Shown here piece by piece: positions 19,001 through 31,068 of a stretch of DNA of 50,784 nucleotides. Numbering within the stretch: position 1 is the first letter of the stretch; every line of letters begins with the position of its first letter. A model generated the notes under the pieces. It was not told the DNA's origin and made no database searches. It was given only the letters and a program-made list of their open reading frames with translations. This DNA comes from Clostridium sp. 1001270J_160509_D11 (GTDB lineage: Bacteria > Bacillota > Clostridia > Peptostreptococcales > Peptostreptococcaceae), in the NCBI RefSeq assembly GCF_015667935.1, contig NZ_JADPET010000003.1, positions 1 to 50,784 on the forward strand, given 5' to 3'. The translations under genes and the position numbers were made by a program.

Positions 19001-19056
19001 AAAGTCAAGGAAATTAAAAGCCTATTAACGTAGGTTTTAATTTTCTTGGCTTTTTT
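19001..19056 (+). terminator. Leader terminator upstream of the glpA-like gene, candidate GlpP attenuator
   Basis: Arms 19001-19025 and 19030-19053 (AAAGTCAAGGAAATTAAAAG / TTTTAATTTTCTTGGCTTT) give a stem of more than 20 bp with wobbles and a short loop, followed by T6. It lies between promoter and start codon, so operon expression needs antitermination. Confidence 0.75.
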
Positions 19057-19098
19057 AATACATACGAAAATTAATATTTAAAAAGGAGAATGGATTAT

Positions 19099-20535
19099 AT
19101 GTATGATGTAGTAATAATAGGAGCTGGTGTTTCAGGGAGTGCATCAGCAAGAGAATTATCAAGATATAAAGTAAATGCTTGTGTTATAGAAAAAACAGAA
19201 GATGTGTGTTCAGGAACATCAAAAGCAAATAGTGGGATTGTTCATGCTGGATTCGATGCTCCAGAAGGTTCATTAATGGCAAAACTAAATGTAGAAGGAA
19301 ATTTAATGATGGAGGAGTTATCTAAAGAATTAGATTTTCCGTTTAAAAAGAATGGATCTTTAGTAATTTGCCTATCAGAAGAAGATATGCCAAAGTTAAA
19401 AGAGTTATATGACAGAGGGATAAGAAATGGAGTTAAAGAATTAAAAATATTAAATAAAGAAGAAGTTTTAGAATTAGAACCTAATATAACAGACGATGTT
19501 TACGCTGCATTGTATGCTCCTACTGGTGGTATTGTATGTCCTTTTGGTCTTAATATAGCACTTGCAGAAAATGCAAATACAAACGGTATAGAATTTAGAT
19601 TTAATACAGAAGCTCAGGATATAGAAAAGATAGATGGTGGATTTATAATTAAAACAAATCAAGGGGATATAAAAACAAAATATATAGTTAATGCAGCAGG
19701 AGTTTATGCAGACAAGTTCCACAATATGGTAAGCCAAAATAAAATAAATATAACAGCAAGAAAAGGTGAATATTGCTTATTAGATAAGACTGCAGGAAAT
19801 CATGTTTCAAGAACAATATTCGCGCTTCCAGGAAAAATGGGAAAAGGTGTATTAGTTTCTCCAACAGCTCATGGAAACTTAATAGTAGGGCCTACATCAA
19901 CTGATATAGATGATAAGGAAGGAGTTAATACAACTAGAGAAGGATTAGATACAGTTATAGGAAAATCATCAATGAATGTTAAAAATATTCCTATGCGACA
20001 AGTAATAACATCATTCTCAGGGCTTAGAGCTCATGAAGATAACCATGAATTTATAATAAAAGAGCTTGAGGATGCAAAAGGATTTATAGATTGCGCTGGA
20101 ATAGAATCACCAGGATTGACAAGTTCTCCAGCAATAGGAAAAATGGTAGCAGATATATTAAAAGAAAAATTAAACTTAGAAGAAAACCCTAATTTTGTAG
20201 GAACTAGAAAAGGAATACTTGACCCAAATACATTGAGTTTAGAAGAAAGAAACCAATTAATAAAAGAACAACCTGCATATGGAAATATAATTTGTAGATG
20301 TGAAATGATTACAGAAGGTGAAATTATAGATGCAATACGTAGACCTTTAGGTGCAAAATCATTAGACGGAGTAAAAAGAAGAACTAGAGCAGGGATGGGA
20401 CGTTGCCAAGCAGGATTCTGTTCACCAAAGACTATGGAAATATTAGAAAGAGAGTTGAGTATTTCTATGTTTGATATAACAAAGGCCGGTGGAGAGTCAA
20501 ATATGGTACTTGGTTTAGTTAAAGATTCAATATAA
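19099..20535 (+). CDS. FAD-dependent glycerol-3-phosphate dehydrogenase-type oxidoreductase with BFD-like [2Fe-2S] domain
   Basis: 478 aa. N-terminal dinucleotide fold DVVIIGAGVSGSASA, DAO-type FAD domain (GTSKANSGIVHAGFDA near 46), and a C-terminal BFD-type [2Fe-2S] domain with CRC near residue 398 and a GRCQAGFC pair near 434. This is the anaerobic GlpA-like subunit found in clostridia beside the next two genes; substrate glycerol-3-phosphate is inferred from the glp neighbourhood. ATG 19099 is used because ATG 19090 is only 1 nt from AAGGAG. Expression depends on passing the leader terminator at 19001-19056. Confidence 0.9.
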   Translation: MYDVVIIGAGVSGSASARELSRYKVNACVIEKTEDVCSGTSKANSGIVHAGFDAPEGSLMAKLNVEGNLMMEELSKELDFPFKKNGSLVICLSEEDMPKLKELYDRGIRNGVKELKILNKEEVLELEPNITDDVYAALYAPTGGIVCPFGLNIALAENANTNGIEFRFNTEAQDIEKIDGGFIIKTNQGDIKTKYIVNAAGVYADKFHNMVSQNKINITARKGEYCLLDKTAGNHVSRTIFALPGKMGKGVLVSPTAHGNLIVGPTSTDIDDKEGVNTTREGLDTVIGKSSMNVKNIPMRQVITSFSGLRAHEDNHEFIIKELEDAKGFIDCAGIESPGLTSSPAIGKMVADILKEKLNLEENPNFVGTRKGILDPNTLSLEERNQLIKEQPAYGNIICRCEMITEGEIIDAIRRPLGAKSLDGVKRRTRAGMGRCQAGFCSPKTMEILERELSISMFDITKAGGESNMVLGLVKDSI

Positions 20536-20548
20536 GGGGTGAATGAGG

Positions 20549-21808
20549 ATGAAAAATTATGATCTTGTAGTAGTTGGTGGAGGACCAGCAGGGCTTGCAG
20601 CAGCAATAGCAGCAAAAGAAAATAAAATAGATTCAATATTAATATTAGAAAGAGATAACGAATTAGGGGGAATATTAAATCAATGTATTCACAATGGTTT
20701 TGGACTTCATACTTTTAAAGAAGAACTAACAGGACCAGAATATGCAGATAGATTTATTCAAAGAGCGAAAGAACTAAACATAGAGTATAAATTAAACACT
20801 ATGGTTATGGATATAGATAGCAATAAAACAGTAACAGCAATGAATAGAGAAGAAGGATTATTTACAATAGATGCAAAATCAGTAATTCTTGCAATGGGAT
20901 GTAGAGAAAGACCAAGAGGTGCATTAAACATACCTGGATACAGACCAGCAGGTATTTATTCAGCAGGAACAGCACAAAGATTAGTAAATATCGAAGGATT
21001 TCTTCCAGGACGAGAAGTAGTAATACTAGGTTCTGGGGATATAGGACTAATAATGGCTAGAAGAATGACATTAGAAGGAGCAGATGTTAAAGTAGTTGCA
21101 GAACTTATGCCTTATTCAGGTGGATTAAAGAGAAATATCGTACAATGCCTAGATGACAATGATATTCCTCTAAAATTAAGCCATACAGTAGTAGATATAA
21201 AAGGTAGAGAAAGAGTAGAAGGAATAACTATTGCAGAAGTTAAAGATGGAAAACCAGTTGAAGGAACAGAAGAATTCTATTCTTGTGATACATTATTATT
21301 ATCTTGTGGACTTATACCAGAAAATGAATTATCTCGTGAAATAGGAGTAGAAATAAACCCTATAACAAATGGACCATGTGTAAATGAAAGCTTAGAAGCT
21401 AGTGTTGATGGTGTGTTTGCTTGTGGTAATGTGTTACATGTTCATGATTTAGTTGACTTTGTTTCACAAGAGGCAGCAACAGCAGGTAAAAATGCAGCTA
21501 AATATATACTTCAAGGAAAGAAAGAATCTAAAAAAACAATAGAGATAAAAGCAGTTGATGGAGTTAGATACACAGTTCCAAAAACTATAAACGTAGAGAA
21601 TATGGATGATGAATTAACTGTACGTTTTAGAGTAGGGAATGTATTTAAAAATGCCTATATATCAACTTACTTTAATGATGAAAGAGTTGGGCACAAAAAA
21701 CGTAGAGTTATGGCACCAGGAGAGATGGAACAAGTTGTTCTTAAAAAAGAAGAACTTGAAAACTTTACAAATTTAGATGATATAACTATAAGAATTGAGG
21801 AGGCTTAA
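20549..21808 (+). CDS. NAD(P)/FAD-dependent pyridine nucleotide-disulfide-type oxidoreductase, glycerol operon subunit
   Basis: 419 aa. FAD fold at the N-terminus (YDLVVVGGGPAGLAAAIAA) and a second dinucleotide fold REVVILGSGDIGLIMA near residue 154; CRERPRGALNIPGYRPAGIYSAGTAQ near 114 is typical of this clostridial family. It probably passes electrons from the GlpA-like subunit to NAD(P) or another carrier. ATG 20549 is 9 nt from AAGGGG; ATG 20543 is too close. It follows the GlpA-like gene by 13 nt and precedes the DUF1667 gene by 2 nt, so the three are cotranscribed and likely form a complex. Confidence 0.9.
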   Translation: MKNYDLVVVGGGPAGLAAAIAAKENKIDSILILERDNELGGILNQCIHNGFGLHTFKEELTGPEYADRFIQRAKELNIEYKLNTMVMDIDSNKTVTAMNREEGLFTIDAKSVILAMGCRERPRGALNIPGYRPAGIYSAGTAQRLVNIEGFLPGREVVILGSGDIGLIMARRMTLEGADVKVVAELMPYSGGLKRNIVQCLDDNDIPLKLSHTVVDIKGRERVEGITIAEVKDGKPVEGTEEFYSCDTLLLSCGLIPENELSREIGVEINPITNGPCVNESLEASVDGVFACGNVLHVHDLVDFVSQEAATAGKNAAKYILQGKKESKKTIEIKAVDGVRYTVPKTINVENMDDELTVRFRVGNVFKNAYISTYFNDERVGHKKRRVMAPGEMEQVVLKKEELENFTNLDDITIRIEEA

Positions 21809-21810
21809 TT

Positions 21811-22197
21811 ATGGGAGCTGTAGAAGTGAGTAATAAAATCGAATTGATTTGTATAGGATGCCCTTTAGGCTGCAATTTAACTGTTGATATGGATGGTTCA
21901 GAAGTTGTTGAAGTAAAAGGAAACACTTGTAAAAAGGGAAAAGAATACGCAGTAAAAGAAGTAACAAATCCAACAAGAATAGTTACTTCTATTGTAAGAG
22001 TTAAAAATGGAAATATAGCAGTAGTTTCGGTTAAAACTAAAGAAGATATTCCAAAAGCAAAAATACACGACTGTATAAAAGCGCTTAAAGATGTAGAAGT
22101 TGAAGCGCCTATAAAAATAGGTGATGTATTGGTATCAAATATTGCTGGAACAGGTGTGGATATTGTATCAACTAGAAATATAAGAAAAAAACAATAG
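21811..22197 (+). CDS. DUF1667 small cysteine-motif protein, third subunit of glycerol-3-phosphate oxidation complex
   Basis: 128 aa DUF1667 protein. CIGCPLGC (C14, C17, C21) with C40 in GNTCKKG gives four cysteines in the spacing of a [4Fe-4S] or zinc site. The family regularly follows GlpA-like and FAD/NAD oxidoreductase genes in clostridia, so a GlpC-like electron-transfer role is inferred; the function has not been read from sequence. ATG is 7 nt behind GAGGAGG inside the end of the upstream gene. The unit ends at a strong terminator. Confidence 0.88.
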   Translation: MGAVEVSNKIELICIGCPLGCNLTVDMDGSEVVEVKGNTCKKGKEYAVKEVTNPTRIVTSIVRVKNGNIAVVSVKTKEDIPKAKIHDCIKALKDVEVEAPIKIGDVLVSNIAGTGVDIVSTRNIRKKQ

Positions 22198-22209
22198 AGA
22201 TTTAGAATA

Positions 22210-22247
22210 AATAGTGTTAGAACATAATATCTAACACTATTTTTTTG
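22210..22247 (+). terminator. Intrinsic terminator after DUF1667 gene
   Basis: AATAGTGTTAGA / TCTAACACTATT, 12 bp, loop of 8, followed by T7. Confidence 0.93.
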
Positions 22248-22320
22248 ATACAAAATAAATAGCTATATGAATAAAAATTCGACTTGAATAAAATACTATA
22301 ATTGAAGTTTATTAGAAATA

Positions 22321-22368
22321 TTAAGAGAATGTTAAGTTAATTAAGTACATTTTAAATCTATCTTAAGT
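22321..22368 (+). promoter_or_regulatory. Pho-box-like direct repeat array
   Basis: Five TTAAGA/TTAAGT/TTAAAT hexamers begin at 22321, 22332, 22341, 22352 and 22363, that is with periods of 11, 9, 11 and 11 nt. PhoP of Gram-positives binds TT(A/T/C)ACA-like hexamers with 11-nt periodicity just upstream of the -10. A TATAAC at 22382-22387 could be that -10. The gene behind it is a phosphatase-type enzyme, which fits. Confidence 0.5.
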
Positions 22369-22465
22369 TTGTTGAATACTTTATAACTTGGATTTATACT
22401 TAATTACATCATAACAAAGTAGTATATATTGATAATATTACAACTGAAAAGGGTGAGTCATAAAT

Positions 22466-23962
22466 ATGAAAAGAAGAAATTATCTTATATCAATAATTAT
22501 TGCAGTTATGATAATTACATCATCTACAAATGTATTTGCTGTAGACAATAATAGCTGGACAGATGCGACAAAAACATCACAAGGCCAGAGTAAAAAGTGG
22601 AGTGAATGGTGTGACAAATGGGAAAAAATAAAAAACTCTCCAACACAAATGTCATTATCACCAGGTAGTGATGAAACACAACTGAATTTTGCATGGTATT
22701 CAAAAACATGTGAAATAAAGCCGAACTTGAAAATAAGTGATAATCCAGAAATGAAAAATTCTACAGCATTACAAGTCACAACAACAAATGCAACAGAAGG
22801 ATTCAAAAGCAATAAAGCAACAGCAACAGATTTAAAACCAAATACTAGATATTATTATAGCTATACAATCAATGGGAAATGGACAAAACCAACACTATAC
22901 CAAACTAAAAACTCCAAGAGATATAGTTTTGCTTTTGTTGGAGATCCACAAATAGGTGCATCATGGAGATGTATGCCAAAGGATTTGAGCGAAGATGAAA
23001 TCCAGGATAGAGCAGTTAGAAACGACAGCTTTAACTGGAATAATACTATCGAAAGCATTATAAAAAGAGATTGTAACATAAGTTTTATAATATCATCAGG
23101 AGACCAAATACAATCGAGAGATAAAGGTAAATCTAATGCTTTATACAATAAAAATGAAATTGAATATTCAGGGTATTTAAGCCCATCACTATTAAAATCA
23201 ATGCCTGTAGCAACTACGATTGGAAATCATGATTCACCAAGCGGTAACTATTCATACCACTTTAATACTCCAAACCAAAGCGGACTAGGGCAGACAACAG
23301 CAGGCAGTGATTATTATTATAGATATGGAAATACTTTATTTATAATATTAAATAGCAATAGTAAAAAATTTTCTGAGCACAAAGAATTTATAGAAAATGC
23401 AATAAAACTAAACGAAGATGCCACATGGAGAGTAGTATCAATGCACCACGATATATATGGCTCTGGAGAACATTCTAGCTCACCTAAATTAACTAGAATG
23501 AGATATAAAATCGTACCAATATTAGAAGCAAATAATATAGATGTTGTATTAACAGGGCATGACCACATATATTCAAGATCATATATATTAAAAGGTGCAA
23601 AGCTGGATGAATCATCTATGATTACTGAAAAAGACTATGAAAAATATACAAATGGAGAAAAAGAAAAAAATGAACAATATGAAAATTATATGAGGTCTAT
23701 AGAAGACGATTATGCAGTAACAAATAAATCATTTATGGTAGTTAAAAAGCCTAAAGGAGTTTTATATCTTACTGCTGATTCATCTACAGGAAGTAAGTAT
23801 TATAATTTATCAGAAAAACAAGAAGCCTATATAGCATCAAGATGGCAGGAAAGTGTGCCAACGTATTCAATAATAGATGTCACAAATAAAACATTTACAA
23901 TAAATACTTATAGAACTGATAATAATAAAAAAATAGATTCATCATTTACAATAAAAAAATAA
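22466..23962 (+). CDS. Secreted purple acid phosphatase-like metallophosphoesterase
   Basis: 498 aa. A Sec signal peptide is clear (MKRRN, hydrophobic 6-20, cleavage likely after VFA near residue 25). An N-terminal fibronectin/PAP-type domain (about 55-145) is followed by a calcineurin-like phosphoesterase domain with all metal motifs: GDPQ near 158, SGDQ near 212, GNHDS near 253, HHD near 321 and TGHDHIYSRS near 362. Likely releases phosphate from organic phosphates outside the cell; substrate unknown. Start ATG follows AGGGTGAG. The upstream 11-nt periodic TTAAG array suggests phosphate-starvation control. A terminator follows within 40 nt. Confidence 0.9.
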   Translation: MKRRNYLISIIIAVMIITSSTNVFAVDNNSWTDATKTSQGQSKKWSEWCDKWEKIKNSPTQMSLSPGSDETQLNFAWYSKTCEIKPNLKISDNPEMKNSTALQVTTTNATEGFKSNKATATDLKPNTRYYYSYTINGKWTKPTLYQTKNSKRYSFAFVGDPQIGASWRCMPKDLSEDEIQDRAVRNDSFNWNNTIESIIKRDCNISFIISSGDQIQSRDKGKSNALYNKNEIEYSGYLSPSLLKSMPVATTIGNHDSPSGNYSYHFNTPNQSGLGQTTAGSDYYYRYGNTLFIILNSNSKKFSEHKEFIENAIKLNEDATWRVVSMHHDIYGSGEHSSSPKLTRMRYKIVPILEANNIDVVLTGHDHIYSRSYILKGAKLDESSMITEKDYEKYTNGEKEKNEQYENYMRSIEDDYAVTNKSFMVVKKPKGVLYLTADSSTGSKYYNLSEKQEAYIASRWQESVPTYSIIDVTNKTFTINTYRTDNNKKIDSSFTIKK

Positions 23963-23997
23963 ATTTAAAAGCAATTATCTAAAAGACTTATAAATTT

Positions 23998-24043
23998 AAA
24001 AAGATGCATGTGAGATAAATATTTATCATGCATCTTTTTTATT
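23998..24043 (+). terminator. Intrinsic terminator after metallophosphatase gene
   Basis: AAAAGATGCATG / CATGCATCTTTT 12-bp stem with an internal ATAAATATTTAT extension, followed by T6. Confidence 0.9.
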
Positions 24044-24050
24044 ATTTAAA

Positions 24051-24138
24051 GTAATAGACGAAGTCGTTGGTGTTATGAATGAAGTGAATTTTAAGCAACG
24101 GACAAAGTCGTTGGCGTCATGAACGAAGTGAATTTTTT
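24051..24138 (+). repeat. Dispersed terminator-associated repeat, copy 3 (two C modules, no H module)
   Basis: Two tandem C modules, the first 5'-truncated: GACGAAGTCGTTGGTG..., then CAACGGACAAAGTCGTTGGCG..., each ending GAAGTGAATTTT. The central hairpin loop differs from other copies (GACAAAGT in place of GAATCTTTGATT) yet keeps the CAACG/CGTTG stem, a compensatory-style change. It runs up to the base before the stop codon of the minus-strand COG2509 gene. Confidence 0.85.
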
Positions 24139-25539
24139 CTATTTATTTAACTTTGAAAGTATGCTATTTGCGACGCTAAGTCCATTGGCAGATGCTTGTT
24201 GTAACCCTCTAGTAACAGACGCACCATCTCCCATAGCACGAAGATTTTTAACACTTGTTTCAAAATCTTTATTTACAATTACTTTATTAGAGTAAAATTT
24301 GACCTCAACTCCATAGAGTAGAGTTTCATCACTTGCAATGCCGGGAGTAACTTTATCCAATGCTAAAATCATTTCTTTTATATCGACCATTATTCTATGA
24401 GGTATAACTAAAGATAAATCACCAGGGACTGCATCTTTAAGTGTAGGAATTAAGTTATTTCTACAAAGTCTTTTTTCTGTAGTTCTTCTTCCTCTTTGAA
24501 AATCACCAAAAGTTTGGACTAATATCTTGCCATCACACAGCATATTGCTAAGTTGAGCGATTTGCTTACCGTATTCTATCGGTGTTTTAAATGGTTTAGT
24601 AAAGTTTTTAGATACTAATAGTGCGAAGTTTGTGTTGTTAGTTTTAAATTCTTTTGATTTATATGCGTGACCATTTACAACAGCTAGCCCATCTTCATAA
24701 TATTCAGTAGCGACTTCACCTGATGGATTAGTACAAAATGTTCTAACCTTATCGTCAAATGTAGGCGTATAGTATACCAATTTAGCCTCATATAGGTTTT
24801 TGTTTAAAAATTCCATAACTTCATCCCTAACTTCAACACGAACACCAATATCTACAGTACCTACTTGGGTCTCTATATGGTGTTTTTTACATATATTTGA
24901 GAACCATTCAGAACCTTCACGACCGATACCACTGACAATTTCATCACCAAAGAATTGTCGGCCATCATCTAAAATAACACCTTTTGCAACATTATCTTCT
25001 ATGATAATATCATCAACCATAGTGTTGAAAATCATCTCAATACCAGCTGACAACAAGTGTTCTTGAAGTTTGGAATATATTTTATATCCCTCTTCAGTAC
25101 CCAAATGTCTAATTGGACATTCGATTAATTTTAAGTTAGCATTTATAGCTTTTCTTCTTATTTCAGTAATTTCTTTTGCTTTATCGATGCCATAAACTTT
25201 AGTATCAGCACCGAATTTTAAATATATAGAATCAGATTCTTTAATAAGTTCAATAGTTTTATCATAGCCTAAAATTTCAGGAAGATTTCCACCTACATCT
25301 GGAGATAGTGATAACTTACCATCAGAAAAAGCCCCAGCACCTGCAAATCCAGTAGTTATAGAACAGGGTTTGCATCCAACACATTTTTTAGTTTTACGTT
25401 TAGGGCAATTTCTTTTTTCGATAGGTCTGCCTTTTTCAATCATTAATATATTTAGATTTTTGTTGTTCTCAATTAATTCATATGCACAGAAAATCCCGGA
25501 AGGCCCTGCACCTATAATAATAACGTCGTATTTCTTCAT
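24139..25539 (-). CDS. COG2509-type FAD-dependent dehydrogenase, function unknown
   Basis: 466 aa flavoprotein. N-terminal dinucleotide fold YDVIIIGAGPSGIFCA, a cysteine cluster C45, C53, C56, C59 (NCPKRKTKKCVGCKPC) that may bind a metal or Fe-S cluster, and GFAGAGAFSDGKLS just after it, which is characteristic of the COG2509 uncharacterised dehydrogenases. C-terminus GDGASVTRGLQQASANGLSVA closes the FAD site. Start ATG follows AAGGGAG. It is transcribed convergently with the phosphatase gene and shares the strand with the AlkD-like gene 50 nt upstream, so the two may be one transcript. Confidence 0.85.
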   Translation of the reverse strand: MKKYDVIIIGAGPSGIFCAYELIENNKNLNILMIEKGRPIEKRNCPKRKTKKCVGCKPCSITTGFAGAGAFSDGKLSLSPDVGGNLPEILGYDKTIELIKESDSIYLKFGADTKVYGIDKAKEITEIRRKAINANLKLIECPIRHLGTEEGYKIYSKLQEHLLSAGIEMIFNTMVDDIIIEDNVAKGVILDDGRQFFGDEIVSGIGREGSEWFSNICKKHHIETQVGTVDIGVRVEVRDEVMEFLNKNLYEAKLVYYTPTFDDKVRTFCTNPSGEVATEYYEDGLAVVNGHAYKSKEFKTNNTNFALLVSKNFTKPFKTPIEYGKQIAQLSNMLCDGKILVQTFGDFQRGRRTTEKRLCRNNLIPTLKDAVPGDLSLVIPHRIMVDIKEMILALDKVTPGIASDETLLYGVEVKFYSNKVIVNKDFETSVKNLRAMGDGASVTRGLQQASANGLSVANSILSKLNK

Positions 25540-25590
25540 AGAAAATACTCCCTTTGTATAAAATGAAATTTATATTATTTAAGATAAAAA

Positions 25591-26268
25591 TTATCTTTTC
25601 ATCGATTTAATTATAGCCTTCATATCTTTATCAACACGAAGAGACTCACATATTTTTTGTAGTGATTTATTATATGTGAAATCATCTAATTTATTATTTT
25701 TAAGATAATTCATAGTTTTTTCCTCAAATTTTACAAAACACAGTGATATAGCCCAAGCAACAGCCATTTTTACATAATAGCCTTCATGTTTAACCTCGTC
25801 TAAAGTTTCTAAAATAAGATCTATGTAGTCTTCTGTAATGTAGTAATTTAAAATAATTACAACAGCAAATCGAATTTCAAATTCTTTATTTGATTTAAGA
25901 TAGGGTTGTATAAATTCCCAAACTTTTTCCTTATTTTTATTTACAAATTTAAGGCTATTGCAAAAACTATCGCAAATAGCCCAATTATCTATCTTTGGAA
26001 CAAAGCTTTCAATATAGTTTAATTTTTCATCAACATCACATTTTGCATATGCTATTACAAGGCCATTAATCATGACTTCTTCATAATAATCATTACTTGA
26101 AGTTGCTAAAAAATCTTTCCAATCCCCTTTGGCAATTTCTTTAGCAATTTCTCTTAACTTTGGCAGTCGAACTCCGATTATATTATCGGTATTTGGGCAT
26201 AATCCGCTGTGAAATTTTTTATATTTCTCATCAGATAGTTCAAATAATTTATCTTTTAGGTTATTCAT
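25591..26268 (-). CDS. AlkD-like DNA alkylation repair protein (HEAT-like repeats)
   Basis: 225 aa all-helical HEAT-like repeat glycosylase family. The segment DNWAICDSF places Trp96 and Asp100 in the W-x3-D arrangement of AlkD's catalytic residues, so it probably excises bulky or cationic N3/N7-alkylpurines. GVRLPKLREIAK near residue 32 is a typical family opening. ATG is preceded by GAGGTGA. Together with ogt and nfo it is the third alkylation/abasic repair gene in the window, though not in one operon. Probably cotranscribed with the COG2509 gene downstream. Confidence 0.87.
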   Translation of the reverse strand: MNNLKDKLFELSDEKYKKFHSGLCPNTDNIIGVRLPKLREIAKEIAKGDWKDFLATSSNDYYEEVMINGLVIAYAKCDVDEKLNYIESFVPKIDNWAICDSFCNSLKFVNKNKEKVWEFIQPYLKSNKEFEIRFAVVIILNYYITEDYIDLILETLDEVKHEGYYVKMAVAWAISLCFVKFEEKTMNYLKNNKLDDFTYNKSLQKICESLRVDKDMKAIIKSMKR

Positions 26269-26475
26269 TAAATCACCTCGTTATGTTAATCTTTTACAAG
26301 AAAATAGTAGCATAAGATGTTTAAAATTTATAGCATATTGAGGTAAAGAATAAAAAGATTGTGTAAAATAAAACCTAATATATGAACCATTGTATGATAG
26401 TAAGTGCAATATGATATATTTTAAAATGTTAAGTTAGAACTATAAAAAATTATATCTTAAAAATGGTAAAAAAAG

Positions 26476-26587
26476 TTGCATTAAAGCCGAAAATTATATA
26501 CAATAAATATATACATATAGTGCCCAGTTATTTAAATGTATTAATTATTTACCAAGAAGAAGGTGATTTTCACCTTCTATTTTTTTG
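26476..26587 (+). ncRNA. Candidate small RNA with own promoter and terminator
   Basis: TTGCAT at 26476-26481, 17-nt spacer and TACAAT at 26499-26504 form a credible promoter. About 50 nt downstream AGAAGGTGA / TCACCTTCT (26558-26578) with a T-run forms a strong intrinsic terminator. No gene on + precedes this terminator (the neighbour is divergent), so a ~75-nt transcript (about 26511-26587) is implied. No coding frame seen. Confidence 0.45.
26558..26587 (+). terminator. Orphan intrinsic terminator
   Basis: 9-bp perfect stem AGAAGGTGA / TCACCTTCT, 3-nt loop, then AT and T6. It insulates the LicT leader and ends the small RNA candidate. Confidence 0.85.
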
Positions 26588-26639
26588 AAAAATTTTTAGA
26601 TGATTTTAGGCATAATTTATTCGAAAATTTAAAATATAA

Positions 26640-26669
26640 TTGACACAACAAACTATATTATGGTAATAT
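26640..26669 (+). promoter_or_regulatory. Promoter of the licT-bglP-GH1 operon
   Basis: TTGACA at 26640-26645, 18-nt spacer, TAATAT at 26664-26669. The predicted start near 26676 is about 9 nt before the RAT. Confidence 0.7.
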
Positions 26670-26684
26670 TCTTATTAGAAATGA

Positions 26685-26712
26685 GGAATGTTACTAATTA
26701 CTAGGCATAACC
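26685..26712 (+). promoter_or_regulatory. Ribonucleic antiterminator (RAT) bound by LicT
   Basis: GGAATGTTACT at the 5' side and GGCATAACC at the 3' side with the spacing of LicT/BglG targets (compare GGATTGTTACT...GGCAAAACC in Bacillus bgl). The 3' part overlaps the left arm of the terminator, as antitermination requires. Confidence 0.88.
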
Positions 26713-26776
26713 AAATTCTTATTTATAGATGAATCTAAGTAATCTTTATAAATGGAGAAGAGGTGTGTCTTTTTTT
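26704..26776 (+). terminator. LicT-controlled leader terminator
   Basis: Left arm begins with GGCATAACC of the RAT and pairs with GGTGTGTC; inner pairs include ATTTATA with TATAAAT. It is followed by T7 (26770-26776). RAT and terminator cannot form together. Confidence 0.8.
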
Positions 26777-26810
26777 ATGCAATCAATTAATAACTGTGGG
26801 GGGATGTAAT

Positions 26811-27668
26811 ATGGAAATTTTAAGAGTTTATAATAATAATGTAGCAGCTGTCTTACAAAATGGTGATGAAATGATTGTTTCAGGCAGAGGAATATGTTTT
26901 CAAAAAAAGAAAGGCGATGTAATCGATGAAACTAAAATAGAAAAATATTTCACACTAAAAGATAAATTTGTAATATCACGTGTTGAAGAGTTACTTCAAA
27001 ATATATCAACAGAATATTTAGACATAGCAGATGAGATTATAAAGATGATAAAAGAAAACTCTGACTTAGAACTTAGTGAAAATATCTATATTACATTAAT
27101 AGACCATATTAGTTTATTTATGGAACGAGAAAAAAAGAACATATCTTTTGAAAATCCTCTATTAATGGATATAAAACATATCTATAGAAAACAATATGAT
27201 GTAGCAAAAAAAGCTAGAACTATAATTGAAAATCACTTTGATATACGAGTATCAGATGATGAGGTGGGATTTTTAACCTTACATATAGTAAATGCATCAA
27301 TGAATGAATCTTTTAATATTACTATGCGCGCGCCAAAGTTGATTCAAGTAATATTAGAAATTATTAGAGTTCATTTTGATATTACATTTGATGAAAAATC
27401 AATTAGATATGAAAGATTTCTTAGACATCTACAGTTCTTTGTCAGAAGAGTTTTAGATGAGAGTCTAATACAAGAGGAGGATACATTTTTATATAATATG
27501 AGTAAAAATGCTTATCAAGAAGCTATAGATTGTGTAAATAAGATAGCATTATTTATAGAGCTTAATTACAAAAAAAATGTAACAAAAGCAGAGATGGGTT
27601 ATCTTGCATATCATATAGTTAATATAGTCAAAGAATTGAAACCAGAAGAATATTTTAATATAAAATAA
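26811..27668 (+). CDS. licT: LicT/BglG-family transcriptional antiterminator
   Basis: 285 aa RNA-binding antiterminator regulated by PTS phosphorylation. Layout: CAT RNA-binding domain 1-55 (MEILRVYNNNVAAV), PRD1 with His99 and His158, PRD2 with His206 and His268, each within one position of Bacillus LicT's four regulatory histidines. It should bind the RAT in its own leader when beta-glucosides are transported, giving positive autoregulation of licT-bglP-GH1. ATG 26811 follows GGGGGGAT with good spacing; the frame is open further upstream into the terminator but without an SD. Confidence 0.95.
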   Translation: MEILRVYNNNVAAVLQNGDEMIVSGRGICFQKKKGDVIDETKIEKYFTLKDKFVISRVEELLQNISTEYLDIADEIIKMIKENSDLELSENIYITLIDHISLFMEREKKNISFENPLLMDIKHIYRKQYDVAKKARTIIENHFDIRVSDDEVGFLTLHIVNASMNESFNITMRAPKLIQVILEIIRVHFDITFDEKSIRYERFLRHLQFFVRRVLDESLIQEEDTFLYNMSKNAYQEAIDCVNKIALFIELNYKKNVTKAEMGYLAYHIVNIVKELKPEEYFNIK

Positions 27669-27684
27669 GAAGGGATGAATAAGA

Positions 27685-31007
<3,323 letters not shown>

Positions 31008-31017
31008 TTATTAAGAT

Positions 31018-31056
31018 AAAAAGTATAGGATTATAAAATTTAGTCCTATACTTTTT
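31018..31056. terminator. Bidirectional terminator between GH1 and zinc-finger genes
   Basis: AAAAAGTATAGGA / TCCTATACTTTTT perfect 13-bp stem. The terminal T5 serves + transcripts, the A5 the convergent minus gene. Confidence 0.92.
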
Positions 31057-31068
31057 AGTTATAAATTA

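Noticed and set aside
21786-22253. 155-codon minus frame opposite the DUF1667 gene
   Set aside because: Shadow of a well-supported + gene and terminator; no SD or family resemblance.
26763-26810. Upstream start for licT within the leader
   Set aside because: It overlaps the terminator U-run, lacks an SD, and the CAT domain begins at MEILRVYN.
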